From positions 33,777-97,776 of the forward strand of contig JAJONO010000007.1 in NCBI GenBank assembly GCA_021323535.1: DNA of 64,000 nt. The letters are read 5' to 3'. Origin of the DNA: Bacteroidota bacterium (GTDB lineage: Bacteria > Bacteroidota > Bacteroidia > B-17B0 > Aurantibacillaceae). The notes below the pieces were generated by a model. It saw only the letters and a list, made by a program, of their open reading frames with translations. It was not told the origin of the DNA and did not search any database. Each line of letters begins with the position of its first letter. Position 1 is the stretch's first letter. Made by a program: the position numbers and the translations under genes. Shown here one piece after another: positions 35,010 to 43,509 of the stretch.

Positions 35010-35051
35010 TTCAACGCTAAGTTTTCATTTGTAGATTTGTAAAAAAAATTT

Positions 35052-35519
35052 ATGGAAACTGTTGACTATAAACTCGCCAGCGAAGAAGATATTGAGATGA
35101 TCGTTGACCAACGAATCATTTTTTCGGATCTATTGGCCGGAAAACAAGATGCTGCGATTGAAAAAAATCTGAGAGAAAATATGACAGCCTATTTTAGGCG
35201 CGAACTCAATAAAACTTACATTGTGTGGTACGCCGAAATTGACAATAAAGTTGTTTCGATTGGCGGACTTGGGATTCGTACACAACCCGGCAATATAAAA
35301 AATCCTTCGGGAGTGTGGGGCTATATCATGAGTATTTATACTGATCCCGGTCATCGAAAAAAAGGATATTCTACTAATATTCTTAACCATCTAATAGCAA
35401 CGGCAAAGGAAATGGGTTGCACCGCTTTTGAATTACACGCCACACCCGAAGGTGCTCCTGTTTATGAAAAGAATGGATTTTTGAAACATAACGAACCTAC
35501 TTACAGGAAATTTATTTAG
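35052..35519 (+). CDS. GNAT-family N-acetyltransferase
   Basis: A 155-residue acetyltransferase. Motif A, which holds the acetyl-CoA pyrophosphate, is SIYTDPGHRKKGYSTNILNH near 95-114 (R-x-x-G-x-S variant). It is followed by motif B with FELHATPEGAPVYEKNGF, the usual Y/xxxGF end. The N-terminal half carries VSIGGLGIR. The substrate (small molecule or protein amine) cannot be told. It lies 42 bases after the caspase gene on the same strand. Confidence 0.85.
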   Translation: METVDYKLASEEDIEMIVDQRIIFSDLLAGKQDAAIEKNLRENMTAYFRRELNKTYIVWYAEIDNKVVSIGGLGIRTQPGNIKNPSGVWGYIMSIYTDPGHRKKGYSTNILNHLIATAKEMGCTAFELHATPEGAPVYEKNGFLKHNEPTYRKFI

Positions 35520-35529
35520 AGCAAACAAG

Positions 35530-35589
35530 TTATCATTTTGATAATGTTAAACCTGTTAAAAAGCTTTCTATACAGCATCCTTTAAGGAT
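35530..35589. promoter_or_regulatory. Two short perfect palindromes ahead of the T9SS beta-helix gene
   Basis: TTATCATTTTGATAA (35530-35544) and ATCCTTTAAGGAT (35577-35589) are each symmetrical around a short centre, 60-120 bases upstream of ATG 35648. They may be regulator sites or a terminator remnant of the acetyltransferase gene; neither has a long T-tract. Confidence 0.3.
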
Positions 35590-35647
35590 TTGAGTACGTA
35601 TAACTTCTGATTGAGCGAGATTTTATTTTAATTTTTATTCCCCCTAA

Positions 35648-37549
35648 ATGCGTACATTTTTTGCCCAAAAATTATTTGCCCTGATTGTTATTTTATTTGC
35701 CGTTAAAGTAACTGGTCAGACTTTTTATATTAGTCCCTCCGGAAATGATAATGCTACGGGCACTTCATCAGGTAATGCGTGGAAAAGTATTTCCAAACTT
35801 AATAACACTACACTCGCTCCCGGAACAACAGTTTTATTCGAAGGCGGACAAAGTTTTAACGGGAGCATTTATCTCGATCAGAACGATGCCAACAGCTCTT
35901 CTGTTCCTGTAATTATCTCTTCCTATGGAACCGGAAAGGCACTGATCTCATCAGGAAATGACAAAGGTTTCTTTGCTTACAATACTAAAGGCATTCATGT
36001 ATCCAACTTAGTCTTCGAGGGATCTTCCATGGCTACGAACACAAGTGATGGAGTTTCATTTTACACCGATCTTCCCGGCAATGTTAAATTGGCAAATATA
36101 AAATGTGAGAATCTTGAAATTAAAAATTATGGTAAAACCGGATTATTTATTTCGTCATATAATTTAAACACAGGATTTAAAAATGTGCTCATTAATAATG
36201 TTGAAGTGCATGATGTAAAAGAAACAGGAATTTTAACCAGCGCCTTTACATCACAAACACATACAGGGTGGGCACATGAGAATATAGTTATACGAAATTC
36301 GCAAACCTATAACATTCCAGGATATGCCGACGCTTCCTCTCATCGTGGTAGTGGAATTATTTTATCGGGCGTTGACGGGGCTCTCATAGAAAAAAGTACT
36401 GCCCATCACACAGGATCTGCAAATACTCATTGCGGCGGGCCTGGCGGAATCTGGGCGTACGATTGCAACAATCTTATTATTCAATACTGCGAAAGTTACA
36501 AAAACTCTTCTGGTTCGGGCTGCGACGGATTGGGTTTTGATCTGGATGGAGGAATTACAAATTCCATTCTTCAGTACAATTATTCGCATGATAATGACGG
36601 AGCAGGTTATCTTCTTGGTCAATATGACAATGCAAGGAACTGGAACAATAATACTGTGCGATACAACATCAGCGAAAACGATGGAAGAACAAACGCCGGT
36701 GGTATAACACTTTTCAAAGGGGTGAATACTACAATGAATAATTGTAAGATCTATCATAACACAGTTTTTACATCGAGCTCTGCTTCAAATCCATTAGTGA
36801 GTGCATTCAGTATAATAAATTGGAACACCGGAATTACAGGCGTTGAAGTGTATAATAATATTTTCGTAACAACCGGAGGAGCCCGGCTCGTGAATATTCC
36901 TTCAGGTTACAGCGCTTTCTTTGCCGGAAATGTATATTGGTCATCCGGTTTTCCTTTCCTTATCCATTACCAGGGTTCTGATTATTCAAGTCTTTCATCA
37001 TGGCGAAGTGGTACAGGAAATGAACAACTCGCCTCAACAACAACAGGAATGAATATCGATCCGTTGTTAAGCAATGCCGGCACGGGTATTATTATTTCCC
37101 CTGCACCAACCTATTCACTGAACGCTTACCTTCCGGGAATAGGTTCAGGCGCTGTTAACTCAGGTTTAGATCTGTCGGCATTATTCTCTATAAATACCGG
37201 TTCAACAGATTTTTTCACTTCTGCACTTCCGTTGGGTAATCAGAGAGATGTTGGCGCCTGCGAAAAACCAGCTCTTATTATTACAAATGTTAGTGAAGAA
37301 ATGTTTGGTGCCAGTAACATCACGTTTTATCCTAACCCGGTGAACAGCGGTGAGACACTTTATTTTAAAGGTGGTGAAGGTCCGTTCGTGATCGAACTAT
37401 ATAATCTGGGTGGTGGTTTAATTACAAAAAAAGAACAGGTTCAATCCGAATTCAATTTTCATTCAGGAATTCCTTCCAACGCAATATATATTATCAGGAT
37501 AACAGATAGCAGAGGCAAAATGGAAACCGGAAAAATTGTGGTTCGTTAG
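35648..37549 (+). CDS. Secreted right-handed beta-helix protein with T9SS type A sorting domain
   Basis: A 633-residue protein. Signal peptide to VKVTGQ; residues about 25-45 begin FYISPSGNDNATGTSSGNAW, the opening typical of parallel beta-helix (pectate lyase-like) proteins. Coils run to about 420 with N/S/G ladders (LIIQYCESYKNSSGSGCDGL). The last 75 residues are a T9SS type A tail: ITFYPNPVNSGETLYF, IELYNLGGGLI, and IPSNAIYIIRITDSRGKMETGKIVVR. It should be exported by the type IX system and probably acts on or binds a polysaccharide. Its end faces the response-regulator gene, 4 bases away. Confidence 0.88.
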   Translation: MRTFFAQKLFALIVILFAVKVTGQTFYISPSGNDNATGTSSGNAWKSISKLNNTTLAPGTTVLFEGGQSFNGSIYLDQNDANSSSVPVIISSYGTGKALISSGNDKGFFAYNTKGIHVSNLVFEGSSMATNTSDGVSFYTDLPGNVKLANIKCENLEIKNYGKTGLFISSYNLNTGFKNVLINNVEVHDVKETGILTSAFTSQTHTGWAHENIVIRNSQTYNIPGYADASSHRGSGIILSGVDGALIEKSTAHHTGSANTHCGGPGGIWAYDCNNLIIQYCESYKNSSGSGCDGLGFDLDGGITNSILQYNYSHDNDGAGYLLGQYDNARNWNNNTVRYNISENDGRTNAGGITLFKGVNTTMNNCKIYHNTVFTSSSASNPLVSAFSIINWNTGITGVEVYNNIFVTTGGARLVNIPSGYSAFFAGNVYWSSGFPFLIHYQGSDYSSLSSWRSGTGNEQLASTTTGMNIDPLLSNAGTGIIISPAPTYSLNAYLPGIGSGAVNSGLDLSALFSINTGSTDFFTSALPLGNQRDVGACEKPALIITNVSEEMFGASNITFYPNPVNSGETLYFKGGEGPFVIELYNLGGGLITKKEQVQSEFNFHSGIPSNAIYIIRITDSRGKMETGKIVVR

Positions 37550-37553
37550 TTTA

Positions 37554-38015
37554 TTACTGTTGATTTCCGGCTGTTGGCTCTTCGTTCGTCTCTTTATCCA
37601 CATCTGAATCAAAACATTCTTTGCAGACCTCTGACATTACTTTTTTAATATCTTCTGAGCTGTATCCTTTACTAAAGAAGCCTTTAGCACCCAGATCAAG
37701 CGCTTTTTTTCTGTCGGACTTATTCTGACTCGTGGTAATGATATAGATCGGAATCTGGAGATTGGTTTTTTCTTTTATTTCTTTAAGTACATTAAAACCA
37801 TCCATTAATGGCATGTTAAGATCAAGGAGAATGAGGTCAGGAGTGGTTGTAATACTTTTATACGACTCTCTTTTCAGAAGAAAATCCATTAACTGCAAAC
37901 CATTATAAACTGCGTTTACTTCCACTTTAACGGTACAATCCTCAAAACCTTCTTTCATAAGGGCCTGATCGTCTACATCATCATCTGCTATAACAATTGT
38001 AAATTTTTTTCGCAT
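37554..38015 (-). CDS. Stand-alone response regulator receiver protein
   Basis: A 153-residue CheY-like protein with a receiver domain only. The acidic pocket is Asp11-Asp12, the phosphoacceptor is Asp65 in LLDLNMP, with Thr94/Thr95 in ITTS and Lys116 in FFSKGY. An acidic disordered tail (about 128-153, DSDVDKETNEE) follows. No kinase is next to it, so its partner is elsewhere. Receivers of this Rcp1-like sort usually relay phosphate or act by protein contact rather than on DNA. Confidence 0.9.
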   Translation of the reverse strand: MRKKFTIVIADDDVDDQALMKEGFEDCTVKVEVNAVYNGLQLMDFLLKRESYKSITTTPDLILLDLNMPLMDGFNVLKEIKEKTNLQIPIYIITTSQNKSDRKKALDLGAKGFFSKGYSSEDIKKVMSEVCKECFDSDVDKETNEEPTAGNQQ

Positions 38016-38162
38016 AATTCAAGTTTTCCTTTACAAAGTTACCATCTCTGAATGCCAATCGGATTTATTTCGATTTCAGGGGATAAATAATGGTTAAAAA
38101 GGCTATTTTTTTGGGTGGTTTCAATTGCCTATATTTATTTACTCTTTCAATCATATTCCTAA

Positions 38163-38573
38163 ATGCGTTTTTTTCTCATTTTGATCCTGGTCTCATTCTT
38201 TTGGTCGTTTCGTTTTAACGATTCTGTTACCAAAGAACGGCTCTTTTCAAAACACTGGGCCGGTTCCTGCAACAATATGAATTGCGATACAATTACATTT
38301 TCTTCCCATAAAAAATTTGATGCAAAATTTTACCAATGGGGAGGCTCCGCAGAAGGATATGAATTCAATAAGGATGGAACAGCGTCATCTTTTCATAATG
38401 TACATTGCAGCGATGAATCAAGTCCGGTTGACAGTTATACTTCAACGTGGACATGGAAAGGCAAAGACAGCCTCATAATCGATAACCGCGTGATGAATAT
38501 TGTTTACAAAGTAATTCGACTGAACAAAAAAGAACTTCAATTGAAGCAATTGAACTACACTATAAAAAATTAG
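38163..38573 (+). CDS. Exported hypothetical protein, lipocalin-like
   Basis: A 136-residue protein with a hydrophobic N-terminal segment (FFLILILVSFFWSF). The mature part has a KHWAGSC start, a CDTITFSSHKKFDAKFYQWGG block and a TWTWKGKDSLII block, the beta layout of small lipocalin-type proteins, and two or three Cys that could pair. It begins a run of four tightly spaced plus-strand genes (10-, 2- and overlapping 4-base junctions). Function unknown. Confidence 0.68.
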   Translation: MRFFLILILVSFFWSFRFNDSVTKERLFSKHWAGSCNNMNCDTITFSSHKKFDAKFYQWGGSAEGYEFNKDGTASSFHNVHCSDESSPVDSYTSTWTWKGKDSLIIDNRVMNIVYKVIRLNKKELQLKQLNYTIKN

Positions 38574-38583
38574 ATTAATATTT

Positions 38584-39060
38584 ATGAAGAAATTTCTCAT
38601 TGTTATTTCCGCCTGTTTTATTTTTAGTTGTCAGCGCGCGCCTGAAGTAAAAGAAATACCTGAACCAACATCTACCACATCAGAACCGATCGATCCGTCA
38701 AAAAAAGATTCTGCTATTACTGAATCGGAAAATGAAATTTTTGATAAGACTGTTAACTGCAAAGATTTGGGAGGAAGCATGGGAGAAGGATATACAAGAG
38801 TTTGTGACTTTAACAGGAAAACCCTCAGAGAAGCATACGACTATTATCTCACAACAAAATCCAGTGATGTTAAATACCTGGAAAAAACTCTTCCGGTAAA
38901 GGATACTATTATTACTCTAACTGATGTTATGGTAACCTATAAGTGGGAAACAACATCCAGAATCTCAATGCTCTTAGGATTTGCCGGTGGCGAGACCACG
39001 ATCACATTCGAAGAAAAGAAAAATAAGACCGTTGTTACTTTTTATTCAAGTCCGGATTGA
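38584..39060 (+). CDS. Lipoprotein, unknown function
   Basis: A 158-residue protein with lipobox IFSC (Cys16) and a Pro/Glu/Thr-rich linker to about residue 50. A compact domain follows with CKDLGGSMGEGYTRVCDFN, YDYYLTTKSSDVKYLEKTLPV and VMVTYKWETTSRISMLLG, ending in beta strands (ETTITFEEKKNKTVVTFYS). Two Cys in the domain may form a disulfide. Not recognised. The next gene starts 2 bases after its stop. Confidence 0.7.
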   Translation: MKKFLIVISACFIFSCQRAPEVKEIPEPTSTTSEPIDPSKKDSAITESENEIFDKTVNCKDLGGSMGEGYTRVCDFNRKTLREAYDYYLTTKSSDVKYLEKTLPVKDTIITLTDVMVTYKWETTSRISMLLGFAGGETTITFEEKKNKTVVTFYSSPD

Positions 39061-39062
39061 CC

Positions 39063-39890
39063 ATGAACAAAGGGAATTTCCTTCAATTTTGCTATCTTCT
39101 TTCGTTATTTTTTCTGGGAGCATGCAATAGCGCACCAAAAACAACCATTGATGAAAGTCCTTTAAAAGAGCCTCTTCACGTTGATACACCAACATTGGTA
39201 AGCGAAGAAAAGCTCATTGTTCCTTGTGTACTGGATACGGTTCTGGAGTTTAATGTCGCTCAGCTCACTCTTAAACCAACGGATTCTATTTACATCGAAG
39301 AGTATTTTCTGAAAAACAAACAGATTGATTCCGTTACCAAACTATATGACAATTGCGAAGTAACAGCTCTCGCCATTGAGAAACTGGTTTCAAAAAGAAT
39401 TCCAGGGTTTTTACGTAGGGAAAATAAACCGGAAAAGTTGTTCCTGAAATTAAAAACAGAACAATGGCACCTCATGACAACTGATCCAAACCTTGACGAC
39501 GCTGGTCACGAGTTTGAACATTACTTCAAGGAATTCGGTTATTATTCAATAAGAACACAATGCTATGAGGGTAATTTTTACAAGATTGTTAATGACAGTT
39601 CAGGCGATGTAACAAAATTATTTGGCAGACCTTACTTTTCCAGCAATGGAAATTATATGATTTCAGTAAGCGAAGATCTTATCGCCGGGTACTGCCGGAA
39701 TGGATTCCAGCTTTTCAAAAACGAAAATGGCAATCTTGTTATGATTGGTAAATTTGAACCGACTCTATGGGGACCACAATCTGTGAGGTGGATCTCTGAA
39801 AATAAATTCATCATGAAATGTGCACGTTTAAAAAATCCGAATACCTTTGAGTCGTTAAATTTTTATACTGAAGTTACTATCAAAGAATGA
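39063..39890 (+). CDS. Lipoprotein, unknown function
   Basis: About 275 residues from ATG 39063 (a TTG at 39057 overlaps the previous stop and is less likely). Lipobox LGAC is near residue 21. The mature part has helical stretches (residues 90-125), then a domain with FGYYSIRTQCYEGNFYKIVNDSSGDVTKLFG and ending in WISENKFIMKCARLKN, which looks like beta-propeller or sandwich strands. No family recognised. Its stop overlaps the start of the next gene by ATGA, so they are coupled. Confidence 0.7.
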   Translation: MNKGNFLQFCYLLSLFFLGACNSAPKTTIDESPLKEPLHVDTPTLVSEEKLIVPCVLDTVLEFNVAQLTLKPTDSIYIEEYFLKNKQIDSVTKLYDNCEVTALAIEKLVSKRIPGFLRRENKPEKLFLKLKTEQWHLMTTDPNLDDAGHEFEHYFKEFGYYSIRTQCYEGNFYKIVNDSSGDVTKLFGRPYFSSNGNYMISVSEDLIAGYCRNGFQLFKNENGNLVMIGKFEPTLWGPQSVRWISENKFIMKCARLKNPNTFESLNFYTEVTIKE

Positions 39891-40156
39891 GAAAAATTGC
39901 TACTGTCCAGCTACCCGATCTTGATGCTGTTCGATTAATGATCTATGATACCGAAAAACACGGAGTTTACGTATTTGGTTATAAAACAAAGGAAGATGCC
40001 GATTGTGTGTGGGATTGTTTTTTTATTGACCTCGATGGTGCCTACAGATTCGGTGAAGAGTATGGAATAGACCGCTTTGAATGGATAGATATTCCTGATC
40101 CGGAAGAGGGTTGCCAGCACGATAGAATCGCGAAAGTTGTGTTAGAGAGAAAATAA
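39887..40156 (+). CDS. Small cytoplasmic protein, unknown function
   Basis: An 89-residue protein without a signal peptide: MRKIATVQLPDLDAVRLMIY, then YVFGYKTKEDADCVWDCFFIDLDGAYRFGEEYGI and a C-terminal WIDIPDPEEGCQHDRI. It is acidic (many Asp and Glu) and has three Cys. The 4-base ATGA overlap with the lipoprotein gene upstream argues that it is translated. The arrangement of three exported proteins followed by one cytoplasmic protein could be effector-immunity-like, but nothing else supports that. Confidence 0.65.
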   Translation: MRKIATVQLPDLDAVRLMIYDTEKHGVYVFGYKTKEDADCVWDCFFIDLDGAYRFGEEYGIDRFEWIDIPDPEEGCQHDRIAKVVLERK

Positions 40157-40234
40157 AATTAATCCTCTCAGCGAACTCAGCTTTTTCACCGCTCTCTGCG
40201 AGAACCAAAATAAATCACTAATTTTATCTCTTCA

Positions 40235-41374
40235 ATGTTCAAACCTTTAAAGATATTCATTATTGGTCCCGCCTACCCGCTTCGTGGTGGTCCGGCTGAG
40301 TTTAACGAAAATCTTTGCCAGGAACTTAACAAGGCAGGACACGATGCACAGATAATTTCGTACTCACTACAATATCCCAACTTTTTATTTCCGGGCTCAT
40401 CGCAATACGAAACCAGCGGAAAAGCGCCTGATGGTATTAAAATTCATACGCTTATCAACACCGTGAATCCTTTCAACTGGTTTAAAGTGGCGCGTTTCAT
40501 CAAAAAGGAAAAACCCGATTTTATTTTGTTCCGTTACTGGTTACCTTTTTTCGGTCCAAGCTTAGGAACGATTGGAAAACTGGTGAAATCAAAAACAAAA
40601 GTACTTGCCTTAACTGATAATATCATTCCACACGAAAAACGTTTTGGTGATAAACCATTCACAAAATATTTCGTAAATAATTGTCACGGGTTCATTGCCA
40701 TGAGCAAAGCAGTACTTAACGACATTTCCAAATTCTCTTCCACTTCTGATAAAATTTATTCGCCGCACCCAATGTATGAAACGTATGGACCGGCTGTAAG
40801 TATGAAAGAAGCAAGAGATAAATTAGGGTTGAACCACGAAGATAAATTCGTTTTATTTTTCGGATTGATCAGGCATTACAAGGGGCTTGACATACTTCTG
40901 GAAGCGATGAAACATCCTTCGCTGGAAAAGCAGAACATCAAATTGTTGATCGCCGGAGAATTTTATGAGGACAAACAACCTTATCTGGATATTATCGCTT
41001 CAAAAGAACTAAAAGACAGGGTTATTCTTCGTGATAATTTCATTCCGAAGGAAGATGTGAGATTTTATTTCTGCTCCAGTAATTTAGTCGCGCAAACCTA
41101 CAGGAACGCCACCAACAGCGGTGTAACAATGGTGGGCTATTTCTACGACAAACCCATGCTGGTAACCAATGTTGGGGGACTTGCCGAAATTGTTCCCGAC
41201 GGAAAATGTGGTTACCTTGTAGAGAATTCCATAGATAAAATTTCCGAAAAACTCTCCGAGTATTTCGAAAAAAATAAGGAACATGAATTCACCGGAAATG
41301 TTAAACTGGAGAAGAAAAAATACGAATGGAGCGTATTTATCAACAGCCTGTTAACTCTTTATAACAAGTGTTAA
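40235..41374 (+). CDS. Glycosyltransferase family 4
   Basis: A 379-residue GT-B enzyme. The N-terminal acceptor domain starts IFIIGPAYPLRGGPAEFNENLCQ, with the GGP loop seen in many GT4 members. The donor domain has VLFFGLIRHYKGLDILLEA and later YRNATNSGVTMVGYFYDKPMLV and TNVGGLAEIV. The usual E-x7-E motif is degraded here (ATNSGVTMVG in place of xSEGLPxxxxEA), so catalysis may use another residue or the donor site has diverged. It stands alone ahead of the SMC operon and far from the polysaccharide locus at 1-4.4 kb. Confidence 0.85.
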   Translation: MFKPLKIFIIGPAYPLRGGPAEFNENLCQELNKAGHDAQIISYSLQYPNFLFPGSSQYETSGKAPDGIKIHTLINTVNPFNWFKVARFIKKEKPDFILFRYWLPFFGPSLGTIGKLVKSKTKVLALTDNIIPHEKRFGDKPFTKYFVNNCHGFIAMSKAVLNDISKFSSTSDKIYSPHPMYETYGPAVSMKEARDKLGLNHEDKFVLFFGLIRHYKGLDILLEAMKHPSLEKQNIKLLIAGEFYEDKQPYLDIIASKELKDRVILRDNFIPKEDVRFYFCSSNLVAQTYRNATNSGVTMVGYFYDKPMLVTNVGGLAEIVPDGKCGYLVENSIDKISEKLSEYFEKNKEHEFTGNVKLEKKKYEWSVFINSLLTLYNKC

Positions 41375-41460
41375 TACTTTCCTTACTTGTTAAAACCCTC
41401 TCAATCCCTTTAATATCAAGGCTTTCATGGCAGATTGTTAATTACTCTGCATTCTGTTAA
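41349..41460. promoter_or_regulatory. Five TGTTAA boxes upstream of the SMC operon
   Basis: TGTTAA occurs at 41349, 41369, 41388, 41436 and 41455, so starts are 20, 19, 48 and 19 bases apart, close to two helical turns. Two of them form inverted pairs (TAACAAGT/ACTTGTTA at 41362-41392 and TTGTTAA/TTAACAA at 41435-41463). The set lies between the glycosyltransferase 3' end and a TACTTTTA box at 41493-41500, 22 bases ahead of the first SMC-complex gene. Confidence 0.4.
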
Positions 41461-41522
41461 CAACCGCTTTCCCGCCACTGGCAAAGCCTTCGTACTTTTA
41501 AGGATAGTTCAAAAAATCAGGA

Positions 41523-42770
41523 ATGGCGCTACAGGTCAACGTACACGATATTTTAACCCAGCTCTACCAACATCGCAGCGTGGTGGAGTTTTTATTTGCC
41601 AACCGCGATAACATCACGGTAAACGAATTACTTTCCAGGGAAGATCTCTCTGCGGACCAATATCAAAAATTGAAATCACTCGAACTTGTTTTCGAGTATG
41701 AAAACGTGGTTAGTCTGAACGACGCTGTGGTAGCCATGTTCGAGGACTTTATGGAAATAGGTGAAGTAACACCGGGTTTCATCAACGATTACATCAACGA
41801 ACTTAGAAGACATATTCGCTTCTACCAGGAAGTACATGAGCACCGTTTCCTCAGAAGTATCAAAAAATATCTTAAGCGCATCAACATCGCTCTCTCCCGT
41901 GAAATCATCAAGTTGCAGAAAAACGTTGATGACACTTACAAGAACGAAGCTAATTACCGTATCAAAATTCAGAAGCTGGAAGATTACCGCGAAAAGCGTG
42001 ATACCATCATCGATTTTATTCGTAAAACTGAAGAGATTATTACCGATACACGTGGCTTGTTTAGTCTCACTAACGACCCTGAACTTTACGGAATCGTAAA
42101 CGCTCTCAAAGCAGGATTGATAGAGAACTTAGACTTCCTCATTGAGATCCAGACCGACATTACCGATTACATCAACAAAATACAGTTCCAGTTGGATGTT
42201 TACGTGAAAGCGCAACGTCTTAAGGAAATCAAAGACCATGGAACTTTGCATTACCGTACCAACTTTACAGAAATTGTGAAGGAAATAAATCCTCTTCGTT
42301 TCAATGGGATCAAAGGACCAAGAACAAAAATTGCGATCGACTTTTTATTTACCGACGAAGGGCATGTACTCTGCAAAAAAGTAGCAGAAAAATATAAACT
42401 CTCGCGTTTAATGATGCGTGGAATTGCAGGAAAACTTCCAAGCAATTTCAAAGAACAACTCATTGATCAGCAAATTAAACTCGATGTTGAAAAACTGGTG
42501 GACCGCTTTTTAAATCAACAGAAACTTAATTTATTTGAATACCTGATCGATTATAAATTTCCGAAAGCAGTTGGAAATGTAACGTTTGAAGACAGACTTT
42601 CCATTTTCGTAGAGATTGCTATGGAATATCAGAATCACCTCGACTTTAAATACAGATTGAACTATCATGACTACCTCGACAATAGTCAAACTAAAAAGAG
42701 ATTAGGTTACACAGTCATTCTTCCATTACCGAAAAACGAGAAAAAAGCCAAGAAGGATAAAGCTGCCTAA
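41523..42770 (+). CDS. MukF/MksF/JetA-type kleisin of an SMC complex
   Basis: A 415-residue largely helical protein. Position (first of three genes), size and layout match the kleisin-like subunits MksF and JetA. There is an N-terminal winged-helix-like part (about 1-110: VEFLFANRDNITVNELLSRED), a long central helical bundle (115-250) with the charged HEHRFLRSIKKYLKRINIALS, and a C-terminal domain (about 290-400) expected to bind the ATPase head. It would bridge two heads of the 1227-residue ATPase encoded two genes downstream. The next gene starts after 59 bases. I see no nuclease or DNA-cutting motif. Confidence 0.78.
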   Translation: MALQVNVHDILTQLYQHRSVVEFLFANRDNITVNELLSREDLSADQYQKLKSLELVFEYENVVSLNDAVVAMFEDFMEIGEVTPGFINDYINELRRHIRFYQEVHEHRFLRSIKKYLKRINIALSREIIKLQKNVDDTYKNEANYRIKIQKLEDYREKRDTIIDFIRKTEEIITDTRGLFSLTNDPELYGIVNALKAGLIENLDFLIEIQTDITDYINKIQFQLDVYVKAQRLKEIKDHGTLHYRTNFTEIVKEINPLRFNGIKGPRTKIAIDFLFTDEGHVLCKKVAEKYKLSRLMMRGIAGKLPSNFKEQLIDQQIKLDVEKLVDRFLNQQKLNLFEYLIDYKFPKAVGNVTFEDRLSIFVEIAMEYQNHLDFKYRLNYHDYLDNSQTKKRLGYTVILPLPKNEKKAKKDKAA

Positions 42771-42829
42771 ATCGAACAAAGAATCAAGAGACAAGACTAT
42801 AAACTATAGACAATAAACTATCAACTAAA

Positions 42830-43438
42830 ATGGGAGCAGAAGACTACGGATTACCAAAACAGACACACGACATTTTCGCGATCATGGCGCGTGGACATTT
42901 TATCAGCAGTAACGGTACCAAAGATGGTATGAACCGTTTATATGATATCATTAATAATCCTGAGAATTTTGACAAACTACAGGGATATTTTAATGTGATC
43001 CGTTACAACATTGAACGCGGAAATAATTATTTCTATTTCTCACGTGTTAACGAAGCAAACAGTCTCATTGAACAAAAACTTGAAACATTTGAGCGTTACA
43101 TCGACGTAATTGATCTTTTCGCGAGCATGGATAATAAAATTACTATTGGGTCGCGTTTTCGCCCAAGCGAGATCGCCGAAGAATGTAACGCCAATGTTCG
43201 TTTGAAACAAAAGCTTCAGAAGATTCCGATGTACCGTTCGGAAACTTTATTGAATAAAGTCCGGGACATATGTAATCTTATGACACGTGACTCTTTCCTT
43301 GAACTGGAAGACGAACAGACAGAAAGTTACAAAGTACTTGATGCATACACTTATCTTATGGATATGATCAACGCCATCAGTATTTACGAAGAAACAACAG
43401 GAACAGATAGCAATAGCAGTGGCATTATTTTGAACTAG
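42830..43438 (+). CDS. MukE/MksE/JetB-type accessory subunit
   Basis: A 202-residue protein with the size and place of the KITE-type (tandem winged-helix) subunit that dimerises and binds the kleisin in MukBEF-like complexes. Seen: an N-terminal part with DIFAIMARGHFISSNGTKDGMNRLYDIINN, a middle RGNNYFYFSRVNEANSLIEQKLETFERYIDVIDLF, then a helical C-terminal half. Naming rests mainly on gene order and length; sequence similarity in this family is weak. It sits 59 bases after the kleisin gene and 71 bases before the ATPase gene. Confidence 0.72.
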   Translation: MGAEDYGLPKQTHDIFAIMARGHFISSNGTKDGMNRLYDIINNPENFDKLQGYFNVIRYNIERGNNYFYFSRVNEANSLIEQKLETFERYIDVIDLFASMDNKITIGSRFRPSEIAEECNANVRLKQKLQKIPMYRSETLLNKVRDICNLMTRDSFLELEDEQTESYKVLDAYTYLMDMINAISIYEETTGTDSNSSGIILN

Positions 43439-43448
43439 TTATTAGTGC

Positions 43449-43486
43449 TTAGTGTTTAGTCCTTAATGCAGATTATTAAACACTAA
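43449..43486. other. Intercistronic hairpin between the SMC accessory and ATPase genes
   Basis: TTAGTGTTTA (43449-43458) pairs perfectly with TAAACACTAA (43477-43486) around an 18-base loop. There is no T-run after it, so it is more likely a processing or stability element than a terminator. It could set the subunit ratio in the operon. Confidence 0.45.
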
Positions 43487-43509
43487 AAATTAAAACCTTA
43501 TTTATAAAG

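Noticed and set aside
36362..36757. 131-residue minus-strand frame inside the beta-helix gene
   Set aside because: Shadow of repetitive beta-helix coding sequence.
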